DNA from: Streptomyces alanosinicus
GTDB lineage: Bacteria > Actinomycetota > Actinomycetes > Streptomycetales > Streptomycetaceae
DNA length: 50,018 bases
Reading direction: 5' to 3'
NCBI RefSeq assembly: GCF_014650595.1
Contig: NZ_BMVG01000049.1
Location: 1-50,018 of the forward strand
Part shown: positions 16,270 to 23,822 of the stretch, piece by piece
How positions within the stretch are numbered: position 1 is the stretch's first letter
Layout of the letters: every line of letters starts with the position of its first letter
Position numbers and translations under genes: made by a program
The notes under the pieces: model-generated
Databases searched by the model: none
The model's input: the letters and a program-made list of their open reading frames with translations, nothing else
Told to the model about the DNA's origin: nothing

Positions 16270-17118
16270 TCACGGATCGCTGGTCGCGTCCTTGTACAGT
16301 GCGGCCGCCAGGCTGCCCAGCGTCACGCTGTAGGACACGTCGTCGGTGTCGCCGCCCTCGTCATAGCCGCCGAGGACGCCGACGACCTGGCCCTCACTGT
16401 TGATCCAGGGGCTACCGCTGGTGCCGTGGGTGAAGGCGGGGCAGTCGATGCGCTGCTGGGTGCTGCTGTGCGCGGTCGGCTTGTTGGTGCAGCTGATGGG
16501 CCTCTCGCGGGAGTCGGGGTAGCCGATGACGGTCACGGCGGTGGCACCGGTGGTCGTGCCGGGCGTGAACCGGTTGGCTCCGACGACGTCCTCGATCGCC
16601 TTGCCGCCCTGGTCGTCGACGGTGGCGAACGCCAGATCGCTGTCCTCGTCCTCGTCCTTGGACCACCCGTCGGGCAGATAGCGGTGCCCCAGTTTCCACA
16701 CCCCGTACGGCGCCTTCCCGTCCCGGTAGCCCGGCACGAACACCAGGTCGCTGTCGGGGTCGCTCACACAGTGCGCGGCGGTGGCGATGAGGTCGCCGTG
16801 GGGGCTGTGCACGACCGAGGCCGTGCAGAAGTGCCCGCCGGACAGGTCGTCGGAGCGGTCCGCGCCGAACAGCGCGCCGACCCGGACCGTCTGCCGGTTC
16901 GCGGCAACGTCGGCGGTGACCCCGAAGGGCCCCGGCCCGTTCTTGGCGGCCCGAGGATGTTCCTGTGGCTGTCGAGCATGCGGGCCGTCTCCGCGACCGG
17001 GAAGGCCATGGGCTCCAGCCCACGGCGCCGGCGCGGACGCCGAGGTCAGGGCGAGCATCACCACGGCGGCGAGCAACGCGGGACGCGAGCCGACCGGGAT
17101 GCGTGAGATGCGCCCCAT
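16270..17118 (-). CDS. secreted trypsin-like serine protease
   Basis: 282 residues from ATG 17116-17118. An N-terminal signal peptide (RPALLAAVVMLALTSASA) directs secretion. Catalytic triad motifs are ATAAHCVSD (His), DLAFATV (Asp) and GTSGSPWI (Ser), the chymotrypsin-fold (S1) order. Paired cysteines (FCTAS/AHC, SCTN/IDCPAF) would form disulfides. In the pro-region the frame reads GAHGLPGRGDGPHARQPQEH, whereas another frame over 16965-17025 gives a smoother MAFPVAETARMLDSHRNILG leading into AAKNGPG; two compensating indels may have scrambled about 20 residues there. Function is probably extracellular proteolysis. Confidence 0.85.
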   Translation of the reverse strand: MGRISRIPVGSRPALLAAVVMLALTSASAPAPWAGAHGLPGRGDGPHARQPQEHPRAAKNGPGPFGVTADVAANRQTVRVGALFGADRSDDLSGGHFCTASVVHSPHGDLIATAAHCVSDPDSDLVFVPGYRDGKAPYGVWKLGHRYLPDGWSKDEDEDSDLAFATVDDQGGKAIEDVVGANRFTPGTTTGATAVTVIGYPDSRERPISCTNKPTAHSSTQQRIDCPAFTHGTSGSPWINSEGQVVGVLGGYDEGGDTDDVSYSVTLGSLAAALYKDATSDP

Positions 17119-17402
17119 CAGCGCGCCGGGGGCAGGTGTCCATGCCGACCCCACGGGGCGCAGCCGATGACGCTTGTGCGGCAGTCGGTTCCCGTACGGG
17201 CGGCTCGGCGGGCCCCTGAGCAGGGCGGGTTGTTCACCCACCGTGCACGACTTGATCCGCCGGATCTCGCACCGGCCGTGTCCGGCGTCGCGGGTGCGTG
17301 ACCGTAGCGGAGTCTGCTTCGATGCTTCGCGTCTCCGATGAACTGGCTCCCTCGGAGGACCGCCGGGGTGAGCAAGCCCAGGGGAATGATGTCCAAGTAC
17401 AT
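17118..17402 (-). CDS. doubtful small ORF downstream of the FtsW-type gene
   Basis: A frame of up to 94 codons begins MYLDIIPLGLLTPAVLRG at ATG 17400-17402 with a good GAGGAG ribosome site, 40 bp after the FtsW-type gene on the same strand. The hydrophobic start looks like a membrane helix, but the remainder is Arg/Ala-rich and unlike a real protein. It covers most of the 324-bp gap before the protease gene. It is either a small or decayed membrane protein or chance. Confidence 0.25.
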   Translation of the reverse strand: MYLDIIPLGLLTPAVLRGSQFIGDAKHRSRLRYGHAPATPDTAGARSGGSSRARWVNNPPCSGARRAARTGTDCRTSVIGCAPWGRHGHLPPAR

Positions 17403-17442
17403 CTGGCGCTCCTCGCTGCGGTTGTCGTGAAAGAGGTCGGGG

Positions 17443-18870
17443 TCAGGGCCGGACGAACTGGGTCTCGGCGGCGCTGACGTCGGTGGCCGGGGCCGGTGGG
17501 GGCCGGCGGGCCGTGTCGCTGACCTTGATCAGAACGGCGACCAGCAGCCAGTTGGCGACCATGGACGAACCACCCTGGGCGAGAAACGGCAATGCCTTGC
17601 CGGTGAGCGGGATGAGCCCCGTGACACCGCCTACGACGACGAAGACCTGGAGGACGAGCGCCGAGGCCAGGCCGGCGGCGAGCAGCTTACCGAAGGGGTC
17701 GGTGACGGTCAGGGCCGTGCACAGGCCGCGCTCGGCAAGCAGCGCGTAGAGCAGGATGACGAGTGTCACGCCGGTCAGGCCGAGTTCCTCGCCGACCGTG
17801 GTGAGGATGAAGTCGCTGCGTCCGGCGAAGCCGATGAGTTCCGGATGGCCCTCGCCGAGGCCGGTGCCGAGGATGCCGCCCGAGCCGAAGCTGAACAGGG
17901 CCTGGGCAGCCTGGTCCGAGACCAGCCCCGGCGGGCGCTTGTCGGGCGGCAGGAAGATGTCCATGGGGTGCAGCCAGGCGACGACACGGCCGTGGACGTG
18001 CGGTTCGAAGGAGCCGACGACGAAGGCGCCGACGGCGAACATGACGACGCCGAACACCACCCAGCTGGTGCGCTCGGTGGCGACGTACAGCATGATCACG
18101 AACAGGCCGAAGAAGATGAGCGAGGTGCCGAGGTCCCGTTCGAAGATCAGGACGAGCAGGCTGAGGATCCACACGGCCGCGACCGGGCCGAGCTGCCGCC
18201 CGCGCGGCAGATACATGCCCAACAGCCGCCGTCCGGCGAGCGCCAGGGCGTCCCGGCGCATCGTCAGATACCCGGCGAAGAACACCACGATGACTATCTT
18301 CACGAACTCGCCGGGCTGGAAGGACAGCGGCCCGATGAAGATCCACCGCTTGGCGCCGTAGACGTCACCCGGGTAGAACGCCGGCGCCATCAGCAGGACC
18401 ATGCCCACGGCGATCGTGACGTACGGATAGCGCTGCAGCCTTCGGTGATGCTTCAACAGCACCACCGCCCCGGCGAACACCGCCACCGCGACGCCGCACC
18501 ACATCAGCTGCCCCGAGGCCGCAGGCGCCGAGTGGCGGTAGTGCGTCCCGTAGGCGATGTCGAGGCGGTGGATGAGCACGAGGCCCAGGCCGCTGAGCAG
18601 GGTGGCCAGCGGCAGGATCAGCGGATCGGCGTGCCGCGCGAACCGGCATACGGCGACGTGGCACAGCAGCGGCAGCGCGGCCGTGGCCGCGCACGTCGTC
18701 GCCATGCCGGACGGCAGCTTCCCGGTGAGGGCGAGGGCCGTCTCGGCATAGCCGTAGACGCAGATGAGGATGGCGCCGATCAGCAGGACCAGCTCCAGCC
18801 CCCGGTCGCTCAGGCGCCCCGGTCGGCCCGCCCGTACGGCCGGTTTCGCCGGTCCACGCCGACCAGTCAT
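17443..18870 (-). CDS. FtsW/RodA/SpoVE-family SEDS protein
   Basis: 475 residues from ATG 18868-18870 with about 12 membrane helices. Diagnostic SEDS motifs are KRWIFIGPLSFQPGEFVKI, IFERDLGTSLIFFGLF, the extracellular loop with HPMDIF...GLGEGHPE, and the C-terminal GLIPLTGKALPFLAQGGSSM. SEDS proteins are peptidoglycan glycosyltransferases working with class B PBPs in division or elongation. No PBP gene is adjacent, and the final loop has FLAQGGSS instead of the usual (V/I)SYGGSS, so this is probably an accessory paralogue. It is divergent from a gene for a lytic-enzyme-like protein, which also suggests wall metabolism. Confidence 0.92.
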   Translation of the reverse strand: MTGRRGPAKPAVRAGRPGRLSDRGLELVLLIGAILICVYGYAETALALTGKLPSGMATTCAATAALPLLCHVAVCRFARHADPLILPLATLLSGLGLVLIHRLDIAYGTHYRHSAPAASGQLMWCGVAVAVFAGAVVLLKHHRRLQRYPYVTIAVGMVLLMAPAFYPGDVYGAKRWIFIGPLSFQPGEFVKIVIVVFFAGYLTMRRDALALAGRRLLGMYLPRGRQLGPVAAVWILSLLVLIFERDLGTSLIFFGLFVIMLYVATERTSWVVFGVVMFAVGAFVVGSFEPHVHGRVVAWLHPMDIFLPPDKRPPGLVSDQAAQALFSFGSGGILGTGLGEGHPELIGFAGRSDFILTTVGEELGLTGVTLVILLYALLAERGLCTALTVTDPFGKLLAAGLASALVLQVFVVVGGVTGLIPLTGKALPFLAQGGSSMVANWLLVAVLIKVSDTARRPPPAPATDVSAAETQFVRP

Positions 18871-18946
18871 GCCTTCCCCTCTCGGTCCTCGTTCGGATCG
18901 ACCGCTGTGCAACCCGCTCAGAGAGACAGCCGTCAGAGTTATATGG

Positions 18947-18962
18947 TTGCGCAATAACGCAA
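18947..18962. promoter_or_regulatory. AT-rich inverted repeat in divergent promoter region
   Basis: TTGCG (18947-18951) and CGCAA (18958-18962) form a 16-bp dyad in the AT-richest part of the 130-bp gap between the FtsW-type gene and the divergent wall-associated gene. Its position would suit an operator or overlapping promoters. Confidence 0.4.
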
Positions 18963-19000
18963 ATAAACTGTAGCCGAGGGTGGGTAAGAGGAGGGTCGGC

Positions 19001-19495
19001 GTGGGGGCGACTTCTCCCGACGAGTGCACGGCACACGACCCGGACGGTACGACCGTCACGCTCGACCTGGACCAGGCGTCCCACGCCGCGACCATCGCCG
19101 CCGTGGCCCACGCGCGCGGCCTGCCGGAGCAGGCCGTCACCATCGCCCTGGCGACCGCGATCCAGAAGTCCAAACTCCGCAATCTCTCCTACGGCGACCG
19201 CGATTCCCTCGGTCTGTTCCAGCAACGCCCGTCCCAGGGCTGGGGCACCCCGGCGCAGATCAGCGACCCCGTCTACGCGGTGGGCAGGTTCTTCGACGCG
19301 CTGGTGAAGGTGCCGGACTACCTGAACCTGCCTGTCACCGAAGCCGCGCAGCAGGTCAAGCACAGCGGCTACCCGGAGGCCTACGCACAGCATGAGGGCA
19401 TGGCGGCGACGCTCGCCGCGGTGCTGACCGGGCGGGAGGGGCCCTCGCTGAGCTGCACGGTGGCAGGGGCAGAGGTCGCCGCAGCCCCGACCTGA
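19001..19495 (+). CDS. lysozyme/transglycosylase-like protein, truncated by in-frame TGA
   Basis: GTG 19001 is chosen because AGGAGGG lies at 18989-18995; upstream GTG 18980 lacks a ribosome site. The 164 residues contain AVTIALATAIQKSKLRNLSY, GDRDSLGLFQQRPSQGWGT and SGYPEAYAQHE, a conserved Streptomyces module that looks like a soluble lytic transglycosylase-type fold. The frame ends at TGA 19493-19495, but the same frame continues with family-like sequence to 19855, so this is probably a nonsense-truncated product. The N-terminus lacks the membrane anchor I would expect in this group. Confidence 0.75.
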   Translation: MGATSPDECTAHDPDGTTVTLDLDQASHAATIAAVAHARGLPEQAVTIALATAIQKSKLRNLSYGDRDSLGLFQQRPSQGWGTPAQISDPVYAVGRFFDALVKVPDYLNLPVTEAAQQVKHSGYPEAYAQHEGMAATLAAVLTGREGPSLSCTVAGAEVAAAPT

Positions 19496-19855
19496 GCGGA
19501 TGCGACGGGCGTCGAGGCGGCCGGGGCGGGCGGCGCCGCGGGCGCCCCAGCCGGGAGAGGCACCGGTGTCACGGCCGCAGTCCGGCGGGAGTTCGGCCGG
19601 GTGCCGGCGGCTCCCATTTCCGTGCGCGGCGGTGTCATGTACCCCGTCGACGAGCCCGCGACAGCCTGGTCCCTGGCCCTCTGGCTGGTCTGCCACGCCA
19701 CCGCGCTGCACGCCACGTCCGTGGCATTCGCAGGCCGCCAGTGGAGCAGCGCCAAGTCGGACCAGGGCTGGACCCGCACCTCCGCGACCGCGCCTGCGCC
19801 CGCGTCCGGGGAGACCTCGACGGTCGCGGTAATGGTCATGAACGAACCGCCGTAG
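19496..19855 (+). pseudogene. C-terminal half of the preceding gene, beyond a premature TGA
   Basis: Directly after TGA 19493-19495, without any frame change, the sequence encodes an Ala/Gly linker, then VTAAVRREFGRVPAAPISV and PATAWSLALWLVCHATALHA, ending TSTVAVMVMNEPP. From memory, this resembles the second domain of the same Streptomyces protein family. Codon bias stays strong through the stop. Read-through or a single base substitution are the two explanations; mutation is more likely. Confidence 0.6.
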
Positions 19856-20036
19856 GACACAACGGGCAGCGGGGTGCCCAGAAGGTCCCGAAGTTGATTC
19901 GCCCAAACCTGGAGGCCGGCATCATGGCTGGTGCCGGGGAGAACGCGTGGTCCGGGCGGGGGAATAGGGGATGGCGTTCCGGGCGCCGCACCCAAGGCGG
20001 GATCGTGCTCGCCGGATCGGCCGCTAGCGTGCCAAG

Positions 20037-21029
20037 GTGGATGTCTCAACGGCCCTTCGGGGGATCCGATGGTTGCTCGTCTGCGTCGGCGCGATGGGCG
20101 TGACGATGGGTGCGGCCACACCCGCGGTGGCGGTGGACACCTGCCGTCTCGGTGCATACGTCGCCGACCTGTATGCCCTCGACACCACGACGCGGACCAT
20201 CGACGCCGACATCTGGTTCTGGAGTGTGTGTCCGAGACCGGACCTGGAGCCGATCAAACGCTTCGAGTTCATCAACGCCTCGTCGACCAGGCAGGCCGAT
20301 CAGGTGAGCGTCACGGAGCACGGGTTGTACTGGACCTACCAGAAGGTCGTCGGAACCTATCGTGAGAACTTCAACCTGAGCGACTACCCCTTCGACCGGC
20401 AGACCGTGAACTTCGTCGTGGAGGACACCCGGGACACATCGCAGTTCGTCTACACGCCCGACACAGTCGGCTCGACCTACAACCACGGCACCCGGCTGAG
20501 CAGCTTCGAGATCACCGACTTTCGCACACTCGTCCGGGACCATCGCTACACGATGGCCTTCGGCAACCCGGACGTACGGCCCAGATCCGGCTCCGCCTAT
20601 CACCAGTTCATCATCCAGATGCGCGTAGCAAGGAACGACGCCAGCGGCTTCGTGAAGGAGACCTTGCCGGTCTACGTCGCGTTCCTGATCTCCCTCGTCT
20701 CCTTCTTCCTCTGGTCCGAGGAGGAGACCCCCCTGCTGGGCGCGCGCCTGGGCCTGCTGGGCGCGGCGCTTTTCGCCATCGTGGTCAACATGCGCGCCGC
20801 CGGCCAGTCCCTCGGCATCATGCACGGCATGACGCTCGTCGACCAGATCCACCTGTACTCACTGGTGTATGTGTTCATCGGGGTCGCGACCACCACCTAC
20901 GCCTGGCGTGTCTCGATCCGGACCGGCGGCCAGGCGCGAGCCCGCCGGGTCAACCAGGTCGTGGCCGTCAGCGCGACATCGCTGTACCTGGCGACGACGG
21001 GAATCGCCATCACACTCGCGCTGCAATGA
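20037..21029 (+). CDS. pentameric ligand-gated ion channel (Cys-loop superfamily homologue)
   Basis: 330 residues from GTG 20037. Residues 1-33 look like a signal peptide. The extracellular beta-sandwich (about 34-205) includes DADIWFWSV, an LEPIKRFEFINA strand and FNLSDYPFDRQTVNFVVED; YPFD at 117-120 is the signature of the prokaryotic pLGIC loop. Four membrane helices follow near 209-226 (ETLPVYVAFLISLVSFFLW), 235-252, 270-290 and 307-328. Bacterial relatives are GLIC and ELIC, cation channels opened by protons or amines. The ligand here is unknown. It is transcribed alone, ends 10 bp from the NmrA-like gene on the opposite strand, and is preceded by 181 bp with no other feature I can name. 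Confidence 0.88.
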   Translation: MDVSTALRGIRWLLVCVGAMGVTMGAATPAVAVDTCRLGAYVADLYALDTTTRTIDADIWFWSVCPRPDLEPIKRFEFINASSTRQADQVSVTEHGLYWTYQKVVGTYRENFNLSDYPFDRQTVNFVVEDTRDTSQFVYTPDTVGSTYNHGTRLSSFEITDFRTLVRDHRYTMAFGNPDVRPRSGSAYHQFIIQMRVARNDASGFVKETLPVYVAFLISLVSFFLWSEEETPLLGARLGLLGAALFAIVVNMRAAGQSLGIMHGMTLVDQIHLYSLVYVFIGVATTTYAWRVSIRTGGQARARRVNQVVAVSATSLYLATTGIAITLALQ

Positions 21030-21038
21030 CTCCACGCC

Positions 21039-21860
21039 TCACCCCCTCCCCGGACGAGAAGCGGCGGACGCGGCTGCAACGGCCACAGGCAATGGATCGC
21101 GCGCCGGGCGGCCGAGAAGGTCCGTGAGGTCGGCAGTGGTGCCGGCCAGGAAGCCATGCCGGATGCCCGTGGCGATCGAAGCGAGCATGGGCGGCTGGAA
21201 CGGCAGGAGCCCAGGTGTGTCGTCGAGGAGCCTGCGCCGGTACTCGCCCAGCCCGATGGTGCGGTGCGGAACCCCGAGCCTGTCGGCCACCTGACCCGCC
21301 GTGACCGGCGTACCGACAAGGTCATAGACCCGCCCGCTGTGTCGGGCCGGGTTCCCCGCGACGGCCGCCGCGGCATCGGCGAGATCCTCCCGCGCGACCG
21401 CCGCCAGGGCACCGTCCCCGAACGCGGACTCCAGACCGTCGCCAGCCCATATCAGCAGGCCGCCGAAGAGTTCGGCGTACAAGCCGTTCCGCAGGATCGT
21501 CCATGGCAGTCCGCTTGCTCGCACCAGGCGTTCGGTGGCCCGGTGCGCCAGCGCGAAACCGAGATGGTCGCCGGCCGTGGTCAGGCTCGTGTAGACGACG
21601 TGGTCAACTCCGTCGCGCATGGCGGCGTCCAGGACCGCGGCGTGCCGCCCGACGACCTGGTCGTCCTCGGCATAACCGGCGGAAATCAGCACCAGGGTGG
21701 ACACCCCGGTGAGGTCCAGGCTCGCGTGGTCGTCGAAGTCGAGGTGCCGCGTCCCCTCGCCCGGCGTGCGGCTGCCGCCCGTCACAGCGGCGCCGCCGGC
21801 ACGCAATGCCGCAAGGGTGGCCGAGCCGAGGCTCCCGTTTGCTCCCGTCACCAAGATCAT
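21039..21860 (-). CDS. NAD(P)-binding NmrA/SDR-a5-like protein
   Basis: 273 residues from ATG 21858-21860. The Rossmann start MILVTGANGSLGSATLAALR has the GxxGxxG dinucleotide motif of NmrA-like/quinone oxidoreductase 2 type proteins. Further features are VYTSLTTAGDHLGFALAHRATERLVRASGLPWTILRNGLY, with the usual triad Tyr/Lys weakened, as in NmrA-like sensors. It diverges from an HxlR regulator with an 87-bp shared promoter region. This pairing is common for redox-responsive QorR/HxlR systems, so a redox or electrophile response is likely. Confidence 0.88.
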   Translation of the reverse strand: MILVTGANGSLGSATLAALRAGGAAVTGGSRTPGEGTRHLDFDDHASLDLTGVSTLVLISAGYAEDDQVVGRHAAVLDAAMRDGVDHVVYTSLTTAGDHLGFALAHRATERLVRASGLPWTILRNGLYAELFGGLLIWAGDGLESAFGDGALAAVAREDLADAAAAVAGNPARHSGRVYDLVGTPVTAGQVADRLGVPHRTIGLGEYRRRLLDDTPGLLPFQPPMLASIATGIRHGFLAGTTADLTDLLGRPARDPLPVAVAAASAASRPGRG

Positions 21861-21947
21861 GTCAATCGCCGTCTTCCGTCGTGGTTCTCATCGGTAACTA
21901 CGCTTGATCCTTGATCGCACGCACACCGGCCACAAGAAGGCAGTTTG

Positions 21948-22367
21948 ATGTCACTCACGCACACCGGGGTAACCGCCCCCGCCGACCTCGACCCCTGCGG
22001 CCGCGAAGACCACCCCGACTGCGGCATCCGCGACGTCCTGGACCGCATCGGCGACAAATGGTCGGTGCTCGTGATCGTTGAGCTTGCGGGCGGGCCGCGC
22101 CGCTTCCGCGAACTGCAGCGCGCCATCGACGGCATCTCCCAGCGCATGCTCACCCTTACCGTCCGCAGGCTCGAACGCGACGGCCTGGTGCTGCGCACCG
22201 TGTACCCGACCGTCCCGGCCCAGGTCGACTACCGCCTGACCGAGACCGGAGCCGACCTGACCCACCTGGTCAAGGCCCTCGCCGACTGGTCACTCGCCCA
22301 CCGTGCCCTCATCGCCAAGGCACGGCACGCATACGACCAGACCCACCCCGACCACGACATCCGCTGA
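21948..22367 (+). CDS. HxlR-family transcriptional regulator
   Basis: 139 residues from ATG 21948 (a TTG lies just upstream at 21945). The core is CGIRDVLDRIGDKWSVLVIVELAGGPRRFRELQRAIDGISQRMLTLTVRRLERDGLV, the complete HxlR winged-helix signature with a Cys at the N-terminal side (DPCGRED/PDCGIRD) that may act as a redox switch. Diverges from the NmrA-like gene; joint control is likely. The shared gap contains a CTTGATC direct repeat (around 21903-21916) that could be part of the operator. Confidence 0.9.
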   Translation: MSLTHTGVTAPADLDPCGREDHPDCGIRDVLDRIGDKWSVLVIVELAGGPRRFRELQRAIDGISQRMLTLTVRRLERDGLVLRTVYPTVPAQVDYRLTETGADLTHLVKALADWSLAHRALIAKARHAYDQTHPDHDIR

Positions 22368-22489
22368 CGAGAAGGCACAGTGACCACACGCCGGTTGTCT
22401 GCCACGGACGCGGGGCGGCCTCGCGGGTCTCCAGGGCGGCCACGTCCTCGCTGCAGGGCTGCCTCCTTCGGTGGGGAGGTGTTCGCGGG

Positions 22490-22990
22490 TCAGCGGGCGA
22501 TCTTCTTGTAGAAGCACACCCGGTCCTGACCAGGACCGTCGTAGTCGCTGTGCAGGGGCAGACCGTCGACCACTCGGTCCCCGCTTTCGAGAGCGAACCC
22601 CATGGCGCGGTGAAAGGCGATGGATCCGGTGTTTCCTGGCGAGGTGATCGCACGCACTTCGGTGCGGCCTGCGTCGGCGGCACGCCGGAAGAAGGTCGTG
22701 TACAGGTGGCGGGCTGCCCCCTGCCCACGGAGATTCGGGTCCACTCCCACGAAGTGGATGTATGCCTCTTCGTCGTTGTCGGCGGAATGAAAACCGACGA
22801 GGAACGCCCTGATGCCGGATGCGTCCTCCAGGACCAGACTCGTGCCGGCGAAGAACTGCAGGAACAGCTTGGGCAGCAGCAGGGAGAGCTCGCGGGCCTG
22901 CGCGGGGGTCCGCGAGTCCCCCCACCACTGATGCACGCATGCGACGATCGTGCTGTGATCGGAGACGCGGGCCTGGCGCAGTTCGGGCAT
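22490..22990 (-). CDS. GNAT-family N-acetyltransferase
   Basis: 166 residues from ATG 22988-22990 with ribosome site GAGAGGGA. The acetyl-CoA-binding strand and loop IHFVGVDPNLRGQGAARHLY (R/Q-x-x-G-x-A) and ITSPGNTGSIAFHRAMGF are typical GNAT motifs A and B. The gene is third in a minus-strand operon after the serine hydrolase and MerR genes (15-bp gap), so MerR-controlled expression is likely. Substrate unknown. Confidence 0.88.
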   Translation of the reverse strand: MPELRQARVSDHSTIVACVHQWWGDSRTPAQARELSLLLPKLFLQFFAGTSLVLEDASGIRAFLVGFHSADNDEEAYIHFVGVDPNLRGQGAARHLYTTFFRRAADAGRTEVRAITSPGNTGSIAFHRAMGFALESGDRVVDGLPLHSDYDGPGQDRVCFYKKIAR

Positions 22991-23005
22991 GTCGTTCCCT
23001 CTCGC

Positions 23006-23818
23006 TCAGTCAGCTGGTGTCTGGTACGTGATGTCGATGCCCGCCGAGCAAAGGTGTGCCTCGATCAGCACGGTCAGTCGGGCCCAGGCCGGTTTCTGAT
23101 CCTCTCCGTGGTGGGTGAGCAGCTCGTACCGGATCGCGCCGTCGTCGCGGTCCTGGAGTCCGGTCAGGACCGGCAGCAGCGACGGATCGGTGAGGAAGTG
23201 GTCGGCCAGGGCTGCGGCGAGTTCGTCGATCCGGGGGTCGTCGGGTTCCCAGTCGCCGGCGCGCCAGCAGCGCTGGATCAAGGAGACGTACCGGGGATCG
23301 CCGAGGCCGCGCTCGATCTGGGCGAGATAGTTGTCGAAGCCTTCGGGTACCAGCGCCCTGACGAGCACCAGGGCCTCGCGGACCGTGGTCACGTCGTCCG
23401 CGGTGAATCCGAGGCCGGGCATCCGGTCCAGGAGCGCGCAGGCGCGGTCGGGCAGCAGGGCCCGGTCGCCGCCCGCGAGCCGCTGCAGCATGTCGCGCCG
23501 TGCGATCAGTTCGTCGATCCGGCCGGTGAGTTGCTGTTCGACGTCGATGAGCGCGGCGGCGAACCGGTCCGGATCGGCGTCCAGTATGGCCGCGATCTCG
23601 GCCAGCGGTACGCCTGCGCCGGCCAGCGTCCGGACCTGGACCAGCCGCAGCAGGTCAGTCGACCCGTAGCGTCGGTAGCCGGAGCTGTCGCGGCGGGGTT
23701 CGTCGATCAGGCCGTACCGGTGATAGTGCCGGATGGTCTTCACCGTGACGCCGGCGAATGCCGCAGCTTGGCCGATGGTAATGCCGTCAGTGATGCCGTC
23801 TGTGCTGCCGTTTGTCAT
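23006..23818 (-). CDS. MerR-family transcriptional regulator (operon middle gene)
   Basis: 270 residues from ATG 23816-23818, starting 4 bp after the serine hydrolase stop. The HTH region is ITIGQAAAFAGVTVKTIRHYHRYGLIDEPRRDSSGYRRYG, then a dimerisation helix with LRLVQVRTLAGAGVPLAEIAAIL. About 150 C-terminal residues form an effector domain (FDNYLAQIERGLGD...WEPDDPRIDELA) rather than a metal-binding loop. The N-terminus carries a small repeat (GSTDGITDGITIG). It probably autoregulates the operon through the MerR-type promoter at 25179-25209. Confidence 0.9.
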   Translation of the reverse strand: MTNGSTDGITDGITIGQAAAFAGVTVKTIRHYHRYGLIDEPRRDSSGYRRYGSTDLLRLVQVRTLAGAGVPLAEIAAILDADPDRFAAALIDVEQQLTGRIDELIARRDMLQRLAGGDRALLPDRACALLDRMPGLGFTADDVTTVREALVLVRALVPEGFDNYLAQIERGLGDPRYVSLIQRCWRAGDWEPDDPRIDELAAALADHFLTDPSLLPVLTGLQDRDDGAIRYELLTHHGEDQKPAWARLTVLIEAHLCSAGIDITYQTPAD

Positions 23819-23822
23819 GTCG

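Noticed and set aside
19381..20157. Minus-strand frame with GTPLPVVSYGGSFM, looking like an FtsW C-terminus.
   Set aside because: The plus strand encodes the second half of a known-type wall protein in the same region, with matching third-position bias; the minus match is short and lacks other SEDS motifs.
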